64,000 nucleotides of DNA from Marinifilum sp965230805 (GCF_965230805.1 NZ_OZ246019.1:806001-870000), one strand, 5' to 3'. Shown: positions 52,583 through 63,284, numbered from the stretch's first letter. Notes: a model not told the origin generated them from the letters alone. Numbers and translations are program-made.

Positions 52583-52797
52583 GGTGATTTATTTGCACTT
52601 AATTATCAATCATTTAACTCTTGCTTTTCGCATTCCATATCTTTGGTAAGAGAAAAAGTAAGGCTAACTTAAGGTTAAGGTCATTCTGAGTACAATAGAG
52701 GAAGCTAAAGAGTCGGAAACTTGAGTTCATATTTCTATTTATAGAATGAATGTATCTAACCTATAACTAATTTCTAATTTATCTTAAATTTCTATTT

Positions 52798-55700
52798 ATG
52801 AAGCTTAACATTAGTATGCTAAGAAAACTGCTTCTTATGCTTGTAACGGTTTTTTCTTTTTCCGTTTTGCAAGCACAAGAAAAAGTAGTTAGTGGTGCAG
52901 TAACCGATGCAAACGATGGCATGGGTATACCTGGTGTTTCTGTTGTAGTTAAAGGTACCACAGTTGGTACAACTACCGATATCGACGGAAAATACACACT
53001 CACAATTGATGTAAATTCTACATTGGTATTTTCTTTTGTAGGATATAAAACACAAGAAATCCTGATTGGTGAGCAATCTCAAATCAATGTAATTTTAGGT
53101 GTTGAAACCGAAAACCTTTCCGAGGTTGTGGTGATTGGTTATGGACAAGTGAAAAAAGAAGATGCTACAGGCTCAATTAGTGCCATTAAATCCGATGACT
53201 TCAATAAAGGAGCTATTTCCTCTCCACAAGAATTATTGATAGGAAAAACTTCTGGTGTTCAAATTACAACTTCTGGCGGTGAACCTGGAGCTGAATCAAC
53301 CATAAGAATTAGAGGAGGAGCTTCACTTACAGCAACCAATGACCCTTTATTTGTTATTGATGGAGTGCCAGTTTCTTCGGATGGCGTTATGGGCATGTCT
53401 AATCCATTGGCTACCATTAACCCGGATGATATTGAAACTTTTACCGTTTTAAAAGATGCTTCGGCAACTGCAATTTATGGATCTCGTGCCTCAAATGGTG
53501 TAATTATTATTACAACTAAAAAAGGCACAGAAGGACAAGCTCTATCAGTTAATTATTCCGGTAAATTCTCACTTGGTTTTATCAATGATAAAATAGATGT
53601 GTATGATGCCAATCAATACAGCGAATTGGTAAATAATCTTTACGGTCCTGATTCAAGCAATCCTATTCCTGAAGCACTATCTGTATTGGGAAGTGCTAAT
53701 ACTGACTGGCAAGATGAGATTTATCAAACTGCTGTTGGCCATGATCACAACATAAGCTTCCAAGGAGGATTGGATTTTCTACCTTACCGTTTATCATACG
53801 GATATAATAATCAAGAAGGTCTATTAAAGACATCAAAACAGGAACGCCATACGGTAAGTTTAAATCTTACTCCTACGTTTTTTGATAATCATTTAAAAAC
53901 AAAGCTTAGCGCCAAGGGGTCATTTGTTAAAAATAAGTTTGCAGACAAAGGAGCAGTTGGTGCTGCAGTTGGCATGGATCCAACGCAGCCTGTTCGCACC
54001 ACTTACTCTGGTACAGAACAATGGGGTGCTTACTGGCAATGGATTGATCCTGACAATGGCTTACCTCAGGATTTCGCACCTACCAACCCATTATCGCTTT
54101 TAAATCAAAGAAATGATGAATCAGAAGTGAAGAGAGCTATTGTTAATTTTAGTGCTGATTATAAATTCCACTTCTTACCTGAAATGAACGCTGTACTTAA
54201 CTTAGGATTAGATTACTCAGATAGTAATCAGAATAGAGTAATTACTCCAGATGCAGCATGGTTGTATGAAGATGAAAATATCAGAGGTGAGTATTTTGAA
54301 GAAGATCAAGAGAAAACAAATCAGGTTCTAGACTTTTATCTGAAATACGGAAAGTCTATAAACGATCACAAATTTGATGTTATGGCAGGTTACTCTTGGC
54401 AATATTTTAAAAATGAAGGTTATAAATTTCAAAATGACTTCTTCAATGTTAGAGAAACCCCAACTGAAGACAGACCAAATGCAGGCGAAAATTATCTAAT
54501 CTCCTATTATGGTAGATTTAATTATTCCTTTAAAAATAAATATTTGCTAACAGGTACAGTTCGTCGAGATGGAACTTCTCGTTTTGCTGATGGAAATCGT
54601 TGGGGAACATTCCCGGCTCTGGCTTTAGCTTGGAAGGCAAGCGAAGAAAGCTTCTTGAAAGACATTGAAATTATCAGTAACCTAAAAATTCGTTTAGGAT
54701 GGGGTATCACAGGTCAGCAAGGTTTAAAAAATGATAACTTCTATATTGGTTATGGTACTTATACATTGTCAGACAATGGTGCAATGTATGTTTTAGGCGA
54801 CCAATGGTTTAACACATACCGCCCTAACGCTTACAACCCGAACCTTAAATGGGAAGAAACGACAAATACTAACCTTGGGATTGATTTTACTTTGTTAAAC
54901 AATAGGATTAGTGGTTCTATCGATTATTACTATAGAGAAACTACTGACCTACTAAATATGATTACAGTTGCTGCGGGAACTTCTTTGTCAGATAGAATTA
55001 TATCTAATGTTGGTAGCCTGGAGAATCAAGGTATTGAAATCAACCTGGTAGGTAGAATCATATCCAAGCCAGATTTATTTTGGGAAGTTGGAGGAAACTT
55101 AACTTACAATAAAAATGAAATTACGAAGCTAACAGCGGTGAATGACCCTAGTTACGTTGGTGTACCTTCTGGTGATTTAGGCTCTGGAAACTTTATTCAA
55201 ATGAATTCTGTAGGACACGCAGTAAATTCCTTCTACGTTTATGAGCAAGTTTATAGTCAGAATGGTAATCCTCTTGAAGGTGTTTATGTAGACCAAAATG
55301 GTGATGGTATAATCAACGCTGACGATAGAGTTTTTAAAGGTAGTTCAATTCCTGATTACTTAATTGGTATAAATTCAAGCCTTAAATATAAAAATTGGGA
55401 CTTAAGTGTAAGTGGACGTTTCCAGCTTGGGGCTCAGATTTATAATAGAGTAAAAGCAGGAGGAGCAAATATGCTAAATGTTTACAATCCAACGACACGT
55501 GCGTTATCAAATAAACTAACTGCAGCCTCAGAAACCAATTTCCTATTCACAGACGAACAGAGAGCATTCTCATCTCACTGGATAGAAGATGCAGATTTCT
55601 TCCGCCTAGACAACTTGTCTATTGGCTATAATTTTGAATCAGTATTGGGTATTGAAGGATCGTATTTAAGATTATCTCTTACCGGACAGAATTTATTCAC

Positions 55701-55806
55701 AATTTCTGATTACTCTGGTCTTGACCCAGAAGTATTTAATGGTATCGATAATGATATTTTCCCTCGTCCTACAACAATATTATTCGGAGTGAATTTTGGA
55801 TTTTAA
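52798..55806 (+). CDS. susC: SusC-like TonB-dependent receptor
   Basis: A 1002-residue outer-membrane transporter. Signal peptide (ending SVLQAQ), carboxypeptidase-regulatory-like domain (VVSGAVTDANDGMGIPGVSV, about 28-105), then the plug with the SusC-type TonB box region (LSEVVVIGYGQVKKEDATGSI), IRIRGGASLTATNDPLFVID and ASATAIYGSRASNGVIIITT, and a C-terminal beta barrel. With SusD it forms the pedal-bin importer for malto-oligosaccharides. First gene of the plus-strand operon; SusD follows after 15 bases. Confidence 0.95.
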   Translation: MKLNISMLRKLLLMLVTVFSFSVLQAQEKVVSGAVTDANDGMGIPGVSVVVKGTTVGTTTDIDGKYTLTIDVNSTLVFSFVGYKTQEILIGEQSQINVILGVETENLSEVVVIGYGQVKKEDATGSISAIKSDDFNKGAISSPQELLIGKTSGVQITTSGGEPGAESTIRIRGGASLTATNDPLFVIDGVPVSSDGVMGMSNPLATINPDDIETFTVLKDASATAIYGSRASNGVIIITTKKGTEGQALSVNYSGKFSLGFINDKIDVYDANQYSELVNNLYGPDSSNPIPEALSVLGSANTDWQDEIYQTAVGHDHNISFQGGLDFLPYRLSYGYNNQEGLLKTSKQERHTVSLNLTPTFFDNHLKTKLSAKGSFVKNKFADKGAVGAAVGMDPTQPVRTTYSGTEQWGAYWQWIDPDNGLPQDFAPTNPLSLLNQRNDESEVKRAIVNFSADYKFHFLPEMNAVLNLGLDYSDSNQNRVITPDAAWLYEDENIRGEYFEEDQEKTNQVLDFYLKYGKSINDHKFDVMAGYSWQYFKNEGYKFQNDFFNVRETPTEDRPNAGENYLISYYGRFNYSFKNKYLLTGTVRRDGTSRFADGNRWGTFPALALAWKASEESFLKDIEIISNLKIRLGWGITGQQGLKNDNFYIGYGTYTLSDNGAMYVLGDQWFNTYRPNAYNPNLKWEETTNTNLGIDFTLLNNRISGSIDYYYRETTDLLNMITVAAGTSLSDRIISNVGSLENQGIEINLVGRIISKPDLFWEVGGNLTYNKNEITKLTAVNDPSYVGVPSGDLGSGNFIQMNSVGHAVNSFYVYEQVYSQNGNPLEGVYVDQNGDGIINADDRVFKGSSIPDYLIGINSSLKYKNWDLSVSGRFQLGAQIYNRVKAGGANMLNVYNPTTRALSNKLTAASETNFLFTDEQRAFSSHWIEDADFFRLDNLSIGYNFESVLGIEGSYLRLSLTGQNLFTISDYSGLDPEVFNGIDNDIFPRPTTILFGVNFGF

Positions 55807-55821
55807 TAAAAGCCGTATAAA

Positions 55822-57438
55822 ATGAAAAAGTTTATATTATATGTATTTGTTCTTGCAGGTGTTTTTGCTGCTTGCGAGGATGATTTAAATGTAGAACCAA
55901 TCGACCCTAATTTGGTTTTTGGTAATGAAGTTTACTCAAGCTTTGAAGGCTATCAGAGAGTACTCGCTAAGATTTATGGTAGCTACAATGTGTCAGGACA
56001 ATTTGGTGATAACAATGAAAGTGACTTAAGTACAATCTCTGATGGTGGTATGTCAGCATACCTTCGTAACTACTGGAACTTCCAAACATTACCAACTGGT
56101 GAAGCTATGAATGCCTGGAATGATAATGGTCTGGTTTCTTTGCAAAATGGGAATTGGTCTGCCGATAATCAATATGTAGCAGGTATGTATTATCGCCTAT
56201 ATTATATGATTGCCTTAACCAATGAGTTTCTAAGAGAATCTGCAGGAGGCAGTGTCGCTGAACAAAACCAGGAAGCCATAACACAAATGCGTGCTGAAGC
56301 TAGATTGATTAGAGCTATTGCATACTATCATGGAATTGACCTATATGGACATATGAGTATCATTGAAGAAAATTCTACAGAGCAATATCCGACTCCGGTT
56401 GAACCCACAGAGCTTTTTAATTGGATTGTTTCTCAGTTAGAAAATGAAATCATACCTGATTTACCCACAGCTGGTACAGGAGAATACGGAAGAATGGATG
56501 CAGGTACTGCCTATATGGTTCTTGCCAAAATGTATCTAAATGCCGTTAACTTCTCAGGTGTTGAGAACCCTGTTCAAGGTAAAAATAGCTATGATGAGGT
56601 AGTGAAATATACCGAACTAGTAAATGCTGCATATTCTTTAGATGATAATTACCTAAAATTATTCTCAATTGATAATCATGAAGCAACTGGAATTATTTTT
56701 GGACTTGCTCTTGATGCATCAAGAACACAAGGATTCTCTGCTACTCAGTATATCATGTCAGCTGGAACTAATGGTGCCTTAGGAACATTTGTTGGTAACC
56801 CATCAAGTAACTGGGGTGGAAACCATGCAACACGCTCTATTTATGATAAGTTTCAAATGAGAGCTACAGGTGATATGAGAGGTAAAACTCAAAACATTTC
56901 TGAAACTTTGGAGCATACTACAACTTTGGTTATTAATGCTGGTTTAGATATGGACAATCCTCTGGATTTTACACAAGGTTTAAATGTTACTAAATTTAAA
57001 AATAAAAGTACTGATGGATTAACAAATGGATCAGATCCATACTTTGTAGATACTGATTTTCCAATGTTCCGTTTAGCTGATTCATACTTAATGTATGCCG
57101 AAGCTGTTCTTAGAGGTGGCAACGGAGAAATATCTAAAGCCCTTGGCTATGTAAACGATATTATTGAACGAGCTTATGGAAATGCAAACAATAACATTTC
57201 CAATGCTGAATTAACTCTTGATTTTCTGCTTGAGGAAAGAGGTAGAGAGTTGTATTGGGAAGGATATAGACGTCAGGACTTAATTCGCTTTGGAAAATTC
57301 ACCTCTTCAGATTATCTATGGCCATGGAAAGGTGGTGTAATGAATGGACGAGCTATTGATTCACACCGAGTTGTTTATCCAATTCCTGCATCAGAACTGG
57401 CTTCGAATCCAAATGCAGAACAAAACACAGGCTACTAA
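55822..57438 (+). CDS. susD: SusD-like surface glycan-binding lipoprotein
   Basis: A 538-residue lipoprotein (MKKFILYVFVLAGVFAAC). The SusD/RagB family layout is clear: YYRLYYMIALTNEFL, MRAEARLIRAIAYYHGIDLYG (TPR-type helices near residue 165), FPMFRLADSYLMYAEAVLRG and LDFLLEERGRELYWEGYRRQDLIRFGKF at the C-terminus. It forms the lid over SusC and binds starch fragments at the cell surface. Confidence 0.95.
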   Translation: MKKFILYVFVLAGVFAACEDDLNVEPIDPNLVFGNEVYSSFEGYQRVLAKIYGSYNVSGQFGDNNESDLSTISDGGMSAYLRNYWNFQTLPTGEAMNAWNDNGLVSLQNGNWSADNQYVAGMYYRLYYMIALTNEFLRESAGGSVAEQNQEAITQMRAEARLIRAIAYYHGIDLYGHMSIIEENSTEQYPTPVEPTELFNWIVSQLENEIIPDLPTAGTGEYGRMDAGTAYMVLAKMYLNAVNFSGVENPVQGKNSYDEVVKYTELVNAAYSLDDNYLKLFSIDNHEATGIIFGLALDASRTQGFSATQYIMSAGTNGALGTFVGNPSSNWGGNHATRSIYDKFQMRATGDMRGKTQNISETLEHTTTLVINAGLDMDNPLDFTQGLNVTKFKNKSTDGLTNGSDPYFVDTDFPMFRLADSYLMYAEAVLRGGNGEISKALGYVNDIIERAYGNANNNISNAELTLDFLLEERGRELYWEGYRRQDLIRFGKFTSSDYLWPWKGGVMNGRAIDSHRVVYPIPASELASNPNAEQNTGY

Positions 57439-57456
57439 CCTTTTACAAAAACAGAT

Positions 57457-58569
57457 ATGAAGAATATATATAAGATATTCATGCTTTTTGTTGTAATCTT
57501 GACTACGCTGTCATCGTGTTCAGAAGACAAGGAGCTTGAAATGATAATGAACCCTGAAGATGTAAATGCGCCATCAATAACGGCACCATCAGCAGGAGAG
57601 CAAATTGAACTTTCTCTTGATAATAAAGATGAACTTGCCATGGTCATTCGCTGGAATCGTCCAGATTATGGGGTGGATATAAAAATTGACTTTACGGTTG
57701 ATATTGATGTTAACAACGGGGATTTTAGTGAACCTATTAATTTAGCAATTACTACTTCGGATTCGCTGGCTTTAACACAAGCAGAATTAAATGAAAAGAT
57801 TCTTGCATTAGGATTATCAGTTGGAGAAATGAGTGACTTCGATATTCGAATCAAATCTACAGTCAACTATCAAATCCCTGAGGGATACAGCAAAATTGTT
57901 ACCATTAGTGCGACTCCTTATTCAACAATATTCCCTTCAATTTACATGATTGGAGCAGGAGTTGGAGGATGGGATCCGGCATTAGCTGTAGAGGTAGCTT
58001 CGACAGGAGAACCTCAAAAGTACTATACCAAAGCTTATTTTGATTCAGATGGAGATGGTAACTTTAGATTTTTCACTGCTCCTGACTGGGGATCTTCTTA
58101 TGGAGGATGGGATAAGTTAACAAATTACCCTACTGATCTACTTCAACCAAAAGCTGGTGATGGAGATCCAAACTTCGAATTCATTGGAACAACTGGATGG
58201 TATGAGATATGGGTTGACACAAATAGTGGATCTATTGACATGAAGGCAACTACTGAACCTTGGCTTTACTTAACAGGTGACGCTACTCACGGGTGGAACT
58301 GGGATAATCCAACTAAAATTAAATGGGTTGGCCATGAAACCTGGGAAGGCGATGTAACTTTCACTCAGAACAATTTCTTTAGATTTTTCGAACAAGCTGA
58401 TTGGGGACCTATAGGATACGGTCATGACATCCTAACAAATTATGATACTAGCATCATTATTGTTGCTGAAGGTCATGGAGACCCAAACTATCAATTTGTT
58501 GCAGCTTCGGGTAGCTATCATGTGGTGGTAAACAAAAGAGAAGCTTCTGTTGTAATTACTGCTAATTAG
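57457..58569 (+). CDS. SusE-like outer-membrane starch-binding lipoprotein
   Basis: A 370-residue lipoprotein (lipobox SSCS). The N-terminal SusE-type Ig domain spans about 40-150 (LVIRWNRPDYGV-like region and INLAITTSDSLALTQAEL). Two homologous starch-binding domains follow: IYMIGAGVGGWDPALAVEV with FRFFTAPDWGSSYGGWD, and LYLTGDATHGWNWDNPTKI with FRFFEQADWGPIGYG. These aromatic-rich repeats are those of SusE/SusF. It is surface exposed, supporting starch capture. A terminator follows it. Confidence 0.9.
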   Translation: MKNIYKIFMLFVVILTTLSSCSEDKELEMIMNPEDVNAPSITAPSAGEQIELSLDNKDELAMVIRWNRPDYGVDIKIDFTVDIDVNNGDFSEPINLAITTSDSLALTQAELNEKILALGLSVGEMSDFDIRIKSTVNYQIPEGYSKIVTISATPYSTIFPSIYMIGAGVGGWDPALAVEVASTGEPQKYYTKAYFDSDGDGNFRFFTAPDWGSSYGGWDKLTNYPTDLLQPKAGDGDPNFEFIGTTGWYEIWVDTNSGSIDMKATTEPWLYLTGDATHGWNWDNPTKIKWVGHETWEGDVTFTQNNFFRFFEQADWGPIGYGHDILTNYDTSIIIVAEGHGDPNYQFVAASGSYHVVVNKREASVVITAN

Positions 58570-58590
58570 TAATACACAAATATATTATGA

Positions 58591-58617
58591 AAGGCCACCA
58601 ATTAGGGTGGCCTTTTT
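58591..58617 (+). terminator. Terminator after the SusE-like gene
   Basis: GGCCACC (58593-58599) pairs with GGTGGCC (58606-58612) around AATTAG-type loop, then TTTTT. The amylase gene downstream therefore probably has its own promoter or depends on read-through. Confidence 0.82.
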
Positions 58618-58678
58618 CAAACCCTAACTTACGAATATTGACAAGTTAGTATATTCTCCCTTTTATAGCAGTATTACT

Positions 58679-61600
58679 ATGAAAAAATTTTACACATATA
58701 TCCTTCTCGTTTTGCTATTGCTGCCTACAATAGTAAAAGCTCAAATTACAACCAGTCCGGAGTTTCCTATTGTCAATACAGAAATCACAATTACATTCGA
58801 TTCTTCTAAGGAATCCAGATTGGGCACCTTTTCGGGAGATCTTTATGCACATACTGGTGTAATGATCGAAGGAAAATCAGATTGGCAACATGTAATTGGA
58901 TCGTGGGGAGATAATTCGGCTCAGCCACAATTAACCAATAACAACGATGGAACTTACACTTTGGTAATTACACCAAACATCACCGATTTTTATTCGGTTT
59001 CTGATGGCGAAGTAGTAAGACAAATGGCTTTTGTATTTCGTTCTGCAGATGGCAGTCAACAAAGCAATGACCTTCTTGTAGATGTATACGAAGAAGGCTT
59101 AAATGTTACATTTTCGGCTCCTTCACACAATGCAATGATTGCAAAAGATGAGGCTCTTCAAGTTGAGATCAAATCCAATATCAGCGAAAGCCTAAGTTTA
59201 TATCTTGATGATGTATTGGTTGAAGAAACAACAACAGAACAAGAAATTAATACTACCGTTGCAACTGATATTGCAGGAAATCATGAACTAATTGCAGTAG
59301 CAACAGCTGGTAGCGAAGAAGTTCGTGATACCATCCATTTTTACGTTCGCGAAGATGTTGTTTCTGAATCAATGCCTGCTGGAGTGATAGAGGGTATTAA
59401 TTATATCGATGACAATACAGTAACACTGGTAATGTATGCTCCAGAAAAGGATTTTGCATATGTAATTGGTGATTTTACCAATTGGGAAATTACTAACGAT
59501 TATCAGCTTAAAAAGGATGAGGATTATTATTGGATTACCATCGACAATCTTACTGCAGGACAAGAGTATGTTTTCCAGTATATTATCGACGGTGATGTAA
59601 GAGTAGCAGATCCTTACGCTGATAAAGTATTAGACCCTTGGAATGATCAATACATTTCGGATTCCACATATCCAAACTTAATCCCTTATCCAACAAATAA
59701 AACAACAGAAATTGCAAGTGTACTTCAGACCGGACAAACTGCCTTTAACTGGACCGATTCACAATTTACCATGCCTGCCAAAGAAGACCTAGTTATTTAT
59801 GAATTGCACGTAAGAGATTTTGTTGCAACTGGCGAGATTAAAACTGTTACCGATACACTAGATTATTTGCAAAGTCTTGGAGTTAACGCAATAGAGCTAA
59901 TGCCGTTTAACGAATTTGAAGGAAACGATTCGTGGGGTTACAATCCATCCTTCTATTTTGCACCTGATAAAGCATATGGTACAAAGGATGATTACAAAGC
60001 CTTTATTAACGAATGTCATAAAAGAGGAATTGCTGTATTTATGGATATGGTGTTAAACCATACCTACGGACAATCACCTTTTCTGCGTATGTATTTCGAT
60101 AATAATCTTAATCAACCAAGCTCTGATAATCCTTGGTACAATCAGAAACACAATTTTGAAAACACTGATGCACATTGGGGCTACGATATAAATCACGAAA
60201 GTGAAACTACCCAAAAACTAGTAGACAGAATCAACACTTATTGGATGGAAGAATACCACATTGATGGTTTTCGTTTTGACTTTACAAAAGGGTTTTCAAA
60301 TAAAACACATCCTAACAGTGGATCGGATGTTTGGGGAAACGATTACGATGCAGACCGTATCAGGCTACTGAAAAGAATGGCTGATGAAATATGGACTGTA
60401 AATGCCGAGGCTGTAGTAATATTTGAGCACTTATCAGACAATAAGGAAGAAACAGAACTTGCTAATTATGGTGTTCTGTTATGGGGTAATGCCAATCATG
60501 ATTACAATGAAGCCACTATGGGATACGATTCTGATTTTAAATGGACGTCGTGGAAAGAAAGAGCTTGGAACGATCCTAATATTGTGAGTTATATGGAAAG
60601 TCACGACGAAGAACGACTAATGTATAAAAATCTCACTTATGGAAATTCTGCCGATAATTATGACCTTACAGAATTAAACACTGCATTGGCAAGAGTGGAA
60701 GCTGCTGCAGCCTTCTTCTTTACCATTCCCGGGCCTAAAATGATATGGCAATTTGGAGAATTGGGTTACGATGTTTCAATTGATGAGAATGGTAGAGTTG
60801 GTCGCAAACCAATTCGTTGGGAGTATTACGACAATACAAATAGAAAAAGATTATATGATGTATTCTCATCGCTTATCGATATCAAAAAAAACGAAGAAGC
60901 TTTTGAATCAACTGATTTTACACTAAATACCAACAGTGCTTTAAAGAGAATCGAAATTAACCATGAGGATATGGATGTTCGAGTAATTGGTAATTTTGAT
61001 GTAATCAAAGGCGAAATCGATCCTAATTTTAGCCAGACTGGAAACTGGTACGATTTTTTTAGTGGACAGGAAATCAGCGTAAGCGATGTAAATGCAAAGA
61101 TTGTATTAGAACCAGGTGAATACCATATTTACACTACAAAACAACTAACAACACCTGATATTGTCTCGGCTCCTTTCGCTTCTAATGTTGCGATTAGTGG
61201 AACATATAGAGAAGATGAAGTAGTAACAGCAAGTTACACTTATTCAGATGTCAACGATGATTTGGAAGGAACATCTGTTTATCAATGGTATAGAGCAGAA
61301 GATGCAAATGGCACAAACGAAGAAGCTATAGCTGGAGCTACTGACTTAACTTACACTTTGGCTAGAGCTGATAGAGCAAACTTTGTTCGCTTTTCGGTGA
61401 CTCCAGTGGCACAAACTGGCGAACTGTTAACCGGCAATATCGTTTATAGCGCTTATAGTGATGAAATTGCCTACTCAACAGGAATAGATGATATATTGGC
61501 AAAAGAACTAAAACTGTATCCTAATCCGGTACGAGATATTCTTTACTTATCTAATATGAATAATGTGAGTAATATTCATATTTATACGATTCAAGGTAAG

Positions 61601-61732
61601 ATTGTAAGAATCATAGCTACACCAGATTCATCGGAAGAAATCAACTTGAGTAATTTAGCAAGTGGTACTTATTTGATGGTATTTGAGATGACTGACAAAT
61701 CGAAATTGACCAAAAAAATAATAAAGCAATAA
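58679..61732 (+). CDS. T9SS-exported GH13 alpha-amylase/pullulanase-like protein
   Basis: A 1017-residue secreted enzyme. Signal peptide (ending TIVKAQ), an N-terminal starch-binding-like domain (about 25-115), a short Ig-like domain, a CBM48-like domain (VTLVMYAPEKDFAYVIGDFT, about 240-330) and the GH13 barrel: VFMDMVLNHTY, DGFRFDFTKG (nucleophile Asp), VVIFEHLSD (acid Glu) and YMESHDEER (Asp). A C-terminal type IX secretion sorting domain (LKLYPNPVRDILYLSN, ASGTYLMVFE) shows release or anchoring at the surface. It would attack starch outside the cell before SusCD uptake. Confidence 0.93.
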   Translation: MKKFYTYILLVLLLLPTIVKAQITTSPEFPIVNTEITITFDSSKESRLGTFSGDLYAHTGVMIEGKSDWQHVIGSWGDNSAQPQLTNNNDGTYTLVITPNITDFYSVSDGEVVRQMAFVFRSADGSQQSNDLLVDVYEEGLNVTFSAPSHNAMIAKDEALQVEIKSNISESLSLYLDDVLVEETTTEQEINTTVATDIAGNHELIAVATAGSEEVRDTIHFYVREDVVSESMPAGVIEGINYIDDNTVTLVMYAPEKDFAYVIGDFTNWEITNDYQLKKDEDYYWITIDNLTAGQEYVFQYIIDGDVRVADPYADKVLDPWNDQYISDSTYPNLIPYPTNKTTEIASVLQTGQTAFNWTDSQFTMPAKEDLVIYELHVRDFVATGEIKTVTDTLDYLQSLGVNAIELMPFNEFEGNDSWGYNPSFYFAPDKAYGTKDDYKAFINECHKRGIAVFMDMVLNHTYGQSPFLRMYFDNNLNQPSSDNPWYNQKHNFENTDAHWGYDINHESETTQKLVDRINTYWMEEYHIDGFRFDFTKGFSNKTHPNSGSDVWGNDYDADRIRLLKRMADEIWTVNAEAVVIFEHLSDNKEETELANYGVLLWGNANHDYNEATMGYDSDFKWTSWKERAWNDPNIVSYMESHDEERLMYKNLTYGNSADNYDLTELNTALARVEAAAAFFFTIPGPKMIWQFGELGYDVSIDENGRVGRKPIRWEYYDNTNRKRLYDVFSSLIDIKKNEEAFESTDFTLNTNSALKRIEINHEDMDVRVIGNFDVIKGEIDPNFSQTGNWYDFFSGQEISVSDVNAKIVLEPGEYHIYTTKQLTTPDIVSAPFASNVAISGTYREDEVVTASYTYSDVNDDLEGTSVYQWYRAEDANGTNEEAIAGATDLTYTLARADRANFVRFSVTPVAQTGELLTGNIVYSAYSDEIAYSTGIDDILAKELKLYPNPVRDILYLSNMNNVSNIHIYTIQGKIVRIIATPDSSEEINLSNLASGTYLMVFEMTDKSKLTKKIIKQ

Positions 61733-61762
61733 TTAAGTTTTCTTTATAGTTTATAGATCAGT

Positions 61763-61805
61763 AAAACTCCCGTAAACATTTCTCTATGCAAACGGGAGTT
61801 TTTTA
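61763..61805. terminator. Bidirectional terminator
   Basis: AAAACTCCCGT (61763-61773) pairs perfectly with ACGGGAGTTTT (61792-61802), with T-runs on both strands. It serves the amylase gene and the convergent gene ending at 61806. Confidence 0.85.
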
Positions 61806-63284
61806 TTATTTAATTGTAAGCTCTAATCGATACCTTATTTCAGACTCATTAGGTTGCATGATTAGCTTATATTCTCCCGGAGTTAAGGGGTCATCAGGCA
61901 TAGATACCTTAAATACAAAAGGAGATTCGGCATAGTTACCGATTTGTTCTCGAACCAATTGGTCTTCTGCATTTAATATTTTCAAGCTCAATTTGGTATT
62001 CACAAACTGTTTGAGATGGAATTGAACAAATACATTTTCAGATTCTGAATAGTAATATTCCTGATCGGCTCCCATGAATTCTTCTCTTTCCTGTTTATTA
62101 TTTTCGTTTAAATCGATAAAGCCAGTGAAGAAGAAAAATCCTTCCTGCCCTTTTGTAAACTCAGGAGCCAAATTTTCTACATTCTCTGTTACATTCATTG
62201 GCATTTGTGGAACATCCAGACTTGTTTCGGCCACCTCTTCAGGTACAGGAATCTCTTCTTCCGCTTCCTCTGCCTCCGGTTTAATTGTTTCCTCTGCCTG
62301 TTCACTGGCAACCACATCATCCGTTTCCATAAGATTCGAAGTGGTATCTCCGATTTGTACCAACAAACGATATTGTTTTGGTGCTTTTACACCAAAAGAG
62401 GCGGTTATCATATATTCTCCTTCAGGAACGGTTTTAAGAACCCTTAAGAATTGATTTCCTATATTAATGGTATCTTCTTTCATGGTATAATGCTGCAAAC
62501 TATCCATTGTAGCAATATTCATTGCCAGCATATCATAGGTAGAGTTCCATATCTGGTAAACAACCTGGTTGTCATTCATTGGAAGATTTAATCCCACCTC
62601 AAAATCCACTTTGCCAAGTTCAAACTGCCGCTCATCCAGACCAATTACCTCTGCACTATCCAACCTCATATCGCCATCCTCATCAATCCATTCTTTAAAA
62701 AGATGAAAACTTTCGGGCAGTAGTTTCTTCCTAATTTTAGCAAATGCATTTCCATTGGGTTCCTTAATCATGAAATTGATTTGATATGTTTTACCCGATT
62801 CGGCCGGATTAACAGTCATGATATATTCTCCAACCGGCAGAAAAGCATCAAAATTTGAATAAGTAAACAGAGGTTTTGTGGTATAATTTCTACGAACCGT
62901 TCGAATTAAGTTCCCACTGGTGTCCCAAATTCTAAGTTTTAGATTTGTACCTTCTTTTATAGAAGGATCATTTAAGGAGGCACTAATGGATTCTCCTTTG
63001 GCAAATGATTTTTTCCCAAGACCAAAAAACTCATTCTTTTCAACGATCTCATTTTCGTTTAAATCTACCCATTTGTTGTAGGCAAATAAACCAATGGGAA
63101 TTCCATTTTTGTAAGTTTTTTCTTGTTCCTGTACCTCTACCTGATTGGCAGAATCAATTTTGTCGATTGCCAAAGAGTCTTTTATAATTTGTTCTTGTGC
63201 ACTTGTAATTCCGGTTGTGCCAACCAATATGGCAAGTATCAAATAACACCTACCAATAATACTTTTTTTCGTCTTGTATATCAT
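61806..63284 (-). CDS. Secreted protein with three EF-hand-like repeat modules
   Basis: A 492-residue protein with a signal peptide (ending GITSAQ). Three related modules of about 100 residues each begin with a W/F-x-D-x-N-x-x-x-x-x-x-E pattern: KWVDLNENEIVEKNEFFGLG (about 70), EWIDEDGDMRLDSAEVIGL (about 205) and GFIDLNENNKQEREEFMGA (about 395). Each is followed by a beta-sandwich half (LRIWDTSGNLIRTV, VYQIWNSTYDM, LKILNAEDQLVREQ). An acidic Glu/Pro linker (about 325-365) separates the last. The DxNxN loops look calcium binding. I recognise no named family. Convergent to the amylase gene; no operon partner. Confidence 0.72.
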   Translation of the reverse strand: MIYKTKKSIIGRCYLILAILVGTTGITSAQEQIIKDSLAIDKIDSANQVEVQEQEKTYKNGIPIGLFAYNKWVDLNENEIVEKNEFFGLGKKSFAKGESISASLNDPSIKEGTNLKLRIWDTSGNLIRTVRRNYTTKPLFTYSNFDAFLPVGEYIMTVNPAESGKTYQINFMIKEPNGNAFAKIRKKLLPESFHLFKEWIDEDGDMRLDSAEVIGLDERQFELGKVDFEVGLNLPMNDNQVVYQIWNSTYDMLAMNIATMDSLQHYTMKEDTINIGNQFLRVLKTVPEGEYMITASFGVKAPKQYRLLVQIGDTTSNLMETDDVVASEQAEETIKPEAEEAEEEIPVPEEVAETSLDVPQMPMNVTENVENLAPEFTKGQEGFFFFTGFIDLNENNKQEREEFMGADQEYYYSESENVFVQFHLKQFVNTKLSLKILNAEDQLVREQIGNYAESPFVFKVSMPDDPLTPGEYKLIMQPNESEIRYRLELTIK

